Part shown: positions 62,626 through 64,000 of the stretch, one piece after another
How positions within the stretch are numbered: the stretch's first letter is position 1
Layout: each line of letters opens with the position of its first letter
The notes under the pieces: model-generated
What the model was told of the DNA's origin: nothing
What the model saw: the letters and a program-made list of their open reading frames with translations, nothing else
The model's database searches: none
Made by a program: the position numbers and the translations under genes
NCBI GenBank assembly: GCA_947178105.1
Contig: CAMWXD010000007.1
Span: 34,813-98,812 of the forward strand
Origin: an uncultured Eubacterium sp.
Lineage (GTDB): Bacteria; Bacillota; Clostridia; Lachnospirales; Lachnospiraceae
DNA length: 64,000 bases
Direction of reading: 5' to 3'

Positions 62626-62865
62626 TTATATCTCCGAGGAATCATCAATGAATTTTTCAAATTTGGGGCGGATGATCAGATACTTGTTTCCGCAAAATAC
62701 AGAAAACCTGCCCGTGTTTTCCTCTGCCATCCTCCGCATTTTTTTAATCCCGATATTAAAATAGGCTGCCGCCTCTTTGATGGTAAGCGTATATTTCTCG
62801 CATACCGGCACAAGGCCACCCTTTGCAGTCACTATATTTTCCGCTTCACTTTTTTTATTCTGCAT
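62626..62865 (-). CDS. xis: Tn1549-type excisionase
   Basis: This 79-residue protein has the Tn916/Tn1549 Xis pattern: VCEKYTLTIKEAAAYFNIGIKKMRRM, then a wing (FCGNKYLIIRPKFEKFID). The start is the ATG at 62863-62865, with GGAGGTGGGCGG ahead, overlapping the end of the previous gene. The longer frame from 62976 is excluded on that basis. With the truncated integrase it no longer has a functional partner in this window. Confidence 0.8.
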   Translation of the reverse strand: MQNKKSEAENIVTAKGGLVPVCEKYTLTIKEAAAYFNIGIKKMRRMAEENTGRFSVFCGNKYLIIRPKFEKFIDDSSEI

Positions 62866-63280
62866 TCCGCCCACCTCCGAATCTGTCTTTGATATAACAC
62901 TCATGGGAACAATATTTCCTGCCCTCATTGCCATAGGCCGTGAACGGCTTTTTGCAGCAGGCGCACACGAATTCATAATTTGCCTTCCGTTCTATCTGGT
63001 CCGGGTGGCTGTTCCACCACTTATTGCGGCATTTATCGGAACAGAACTTCTTGGCTTTCCGTCCCGGATTCTGTTTCACCTCCGCCCCACAGCACGGGCA
63101 GATACCCTTATCCCCATCCGCAGACGGCACTGCTGCTTTTATTTTCCCCGCACTCAGTCCCTTCCTCTGGCAGAATGATTTTACTGTGTTCTCTGAAATG
63201 CCAAGTTCCTGCGCAATCTTCATATATCCATAGCCAGCGGCCCTCATCTGCCGTATCCGGTCTTTTTGCCTGTCAGTCAT
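62855..63280 (-). CDS. Helix-turn-helix and zinc-knuckle protein
   Basis: This 141-residue protein has an N-terminal helix-turn-helix (IRQMRAAGYGYMKIAQELGISENTVKSFCQR, in part), as in sigma-70-like and transposase DNA-binding heads. Two zinc-binding modules follow (CPCCGAEVKQ..KFCSDKC and CACCKKPF..KYCSHEC). Proteins of this kind are often encoded next to recombinases on Firmicute mobile elements and are likely regulators of the Xis/Int genes. It overlaps xis by eleven bases. Confidence 0.7.
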   Translation of the reverse strand: MTDRQKDRIRQMRAAGYGYMKIAQELGISENTVKSFCQRKGLSAGKIKAAVPSADGDKGICPCCGAEVKQNPGRKAKKFCSDKCRNKWWNSHPDQIERKANYEFVCACCKKPFTAYGNEGRKYCSHECYIKDRFGGGRNAE

Positions 63281-63347
63281 AAAAACGCCTCCTCACTATA
63301 CGGAGATTTGAACCGCAGTTCGGCGGGGTGTTTTCACAAAAAAAATA

Positions 63348-63385
63348 ACGCCTGCAGGAATCCCAAAAGGAACTCCTGCAGGCGT
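63348..63385 (-). terminator. Strong rho-independent terminator
   Basis: Twelve-base perfect arms ACGCCTGCAGGA (63348-63359) and its complement (63374-63385) with a 14-base loop are followed on the minus strand by TTATTTTTTTT. The hairpin lies eight bases after the stop of the amidase fragment and closes that transcript. Confidence 0.92.
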
Positions 63386-63393
63386 CAGACCAT

Positions 63394-63834
63394 TTATACC
63401 CTCTTTGCGTAATCCAGCGAAATCCATCCGTCTCTCTTTTCCTGGTAGGATTTCAGCAATCCCCACCTGGATGCGCCTTCGCCGTCTGCCTCCTCCACTA
63501 TCGTGAAAGTGCCCGCTCCGGTATATTTCCCGGTCTTGCCGTGGTCAGTGCCAGGGCCTTTCCGGATATTAAGGTTTGGGATGGATACCTGCACCAGATA
63601 CGGCTTGAACGCTGCCGTACTGGAATACACTGCCTTCCCCGACTCATCAAACACGGAGCAGCCCGGATTCTCATCCGCACATTTCTTTGCGTTCTCCAGC
63701 GATTTGAACGCCCCTTTCTGCGAGGATGCGTCTGCCCAGGTCTTCCGGACGCGGTACCAGGATTCGGTTTCCGCAGGGGCAGAGGGAGATGCCCCTCCTT
63801 CCGTCCCAAGGATGCCTTTGAAGTGGTCCACCAC
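63394..63834 (-). pseudogene. C-terminal part of a phage-type N-acetylmuramoyl-L-alanine amidase
   Basis: The 146-residue frame has a SPOR-like repeat region (ESWYRVRKTWADASSQKGAF) and an SH3b-like cell-wall-binding domain (VQVSIPNLNIRKGPGTDHGK...GWISLDYAKRV) but no catalytic domain. The reading frame continues upstream only to about 63915, where a stop occurs and no amidase or lysozyme sequence is seen. It could still start at GTG 63832-63834 (GGGGAGG five bases ahead) as a binding-only protein. It is probably a prophage or endolysin remnant. Confidence 0.65.
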
Positions 63835-63857
63835 CGCCTCCCCGCACTGATATGTAG

Positions 63858-63905
63858 AAAGGGAACCAGACAGGCATATAGTTCTACCTCTGCTTGGTTC
63901 CCTTT
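63858..63905. repeat. 11-bp inverted repeat at the amidase break point
   Basis: AAAGGGAACCA (63858-63868) and its exact complement (63895-63905) are separated by 26 bases. They sit where the similarity to the amidase ends. The remaining sequence to 64000 holds no gene that can be supported. It could be an end of a small inserted element or the terminator of a gene to the right. Confidence 0.5.
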
Positions 63906-64000
63906 TATCGTTTGTGTATTATAGGTTTTCTTCGTGTGGTGCTTTTATATCAGAACCGCCCTACCGCATTCTGATTTTAGGGCTTCCAGATACCGACTGA

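Larger units (their letters stand above)
37500..63280. mobile_element. Tn1549-like integrative conjugative element
   Basis: A block of minus-strand genes gives the full set for a Tn1549/CTn-type ICE: repA, NlpC/P60 hydrolase, VirB4, PrgI, VirB6-like, Maff2, VirD4, PcfB, relaxase, MobC, RadC, ParM pair, Xis and Int. The block is visibly more G+C-rich than the catabolic island. The limits are approximate: neither attachment site was found, and the integrase is truncated. Frameshifts in VirD4 and PcfB, a primase deletion and the integrase loss suggest it cannot transfer alone, unless the single-base shifts are sequence errors. Confidence 0.8.

Noticed and set aside
1..64000. tRNA, rRNA or known riboswitch
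   Set aside because: No cloverleaf with a T-loop, no rRNA sequence and no riboswitch core was recognised in the intergenic stretches when read by eye. A covariance-model search would be decisive.

Overview
The window looks like a chromosome segment of an anaerobic gut Firmicute, most likely a Lachnospiraceae. The reasons are strong AGGAGG ribosome binding sites, the gene families present, and the type of conjugative element. No species can be named from sequence alone.

Positions 1-35642 form a large catabolic island, almost all on the minus strand. The left block (1-10339) encodes an oligopeptide-type ABC importer, a GPH-family glycoside symporter, two iron-sulfur flavoproteins, a sugar-isomerase-fold protein, and an adjacent pair resembling the two subunits of a C-glycoside deglycosidase (DgpB-like TIM barrel plus DUF6379/DgpC-like). 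An AraC regulator fused to a GH39-like domain (10531-12921) follows. The middle block (13024-20749) encodes an FGGY sugar kinase, a class II aldolase, an old-yellow-enzyme reductase, a 2-hydroxyacid dehydrogenase, an MFS carrier and an iron alcohol dehydrogenase, faced by a divergent BglG/LicR-type regulator (20925-22874). The right block (22941-34665) encodes a ROK kinase, an unusual NuoF-like/NuoG-GltD-like redox pair, an MFS carrier, a fumarate-reductase-like flavoprotein, three Gfo/Idh/MocA sugar oxidoreductases and a hydroxypyruvate-isomerase-fold protein, with an RpiR regulator (34875-35642). The simplest joint reading is uptake of plant or host glycosides, oxidation of the sugar to a 3-oxo form by a Gfo/Idh/MocA enzyme, cleavage by the DgpBC-like complex, and further use of the released sugar and aglycone by kinases, aldolase and flavin reductases.

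Positions 35643-37830 hold a truncated gene, a degenerate group II intron with a broken reverse transcriptase, and AT-rich sequence. Positions 37831 to about 63280 are a Tn1549-like integrative conjugative element (ICE), visibly richer in G+C. It carries repA, a secreted cargo protein, an NlpC/P60 hydrolase, a DNA methyltransferase, VirB4, PrgI, a VirB6-like protein, a Maff2 pilin-like protein, VirD4, PcfB, a relaxase, MobC, RadC, a ParM/partner pair, Xis proteins and a truncated integrase. A candidate oriT and a striking array of six 19-bp hairpin repeats at a 32-bp pitch lie just upstream of the mobilisation operon. Several ICE genes are interrupted by single-base shifts (methyltransferase, VirD4, PcfB, intron RT), and the primase and integrase have deletions. 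The element is therefore either decaying or affected by homopolymer sequencing errors. The right edge carries the C-terminal cell-wall-binding part of a phage-type amidase.
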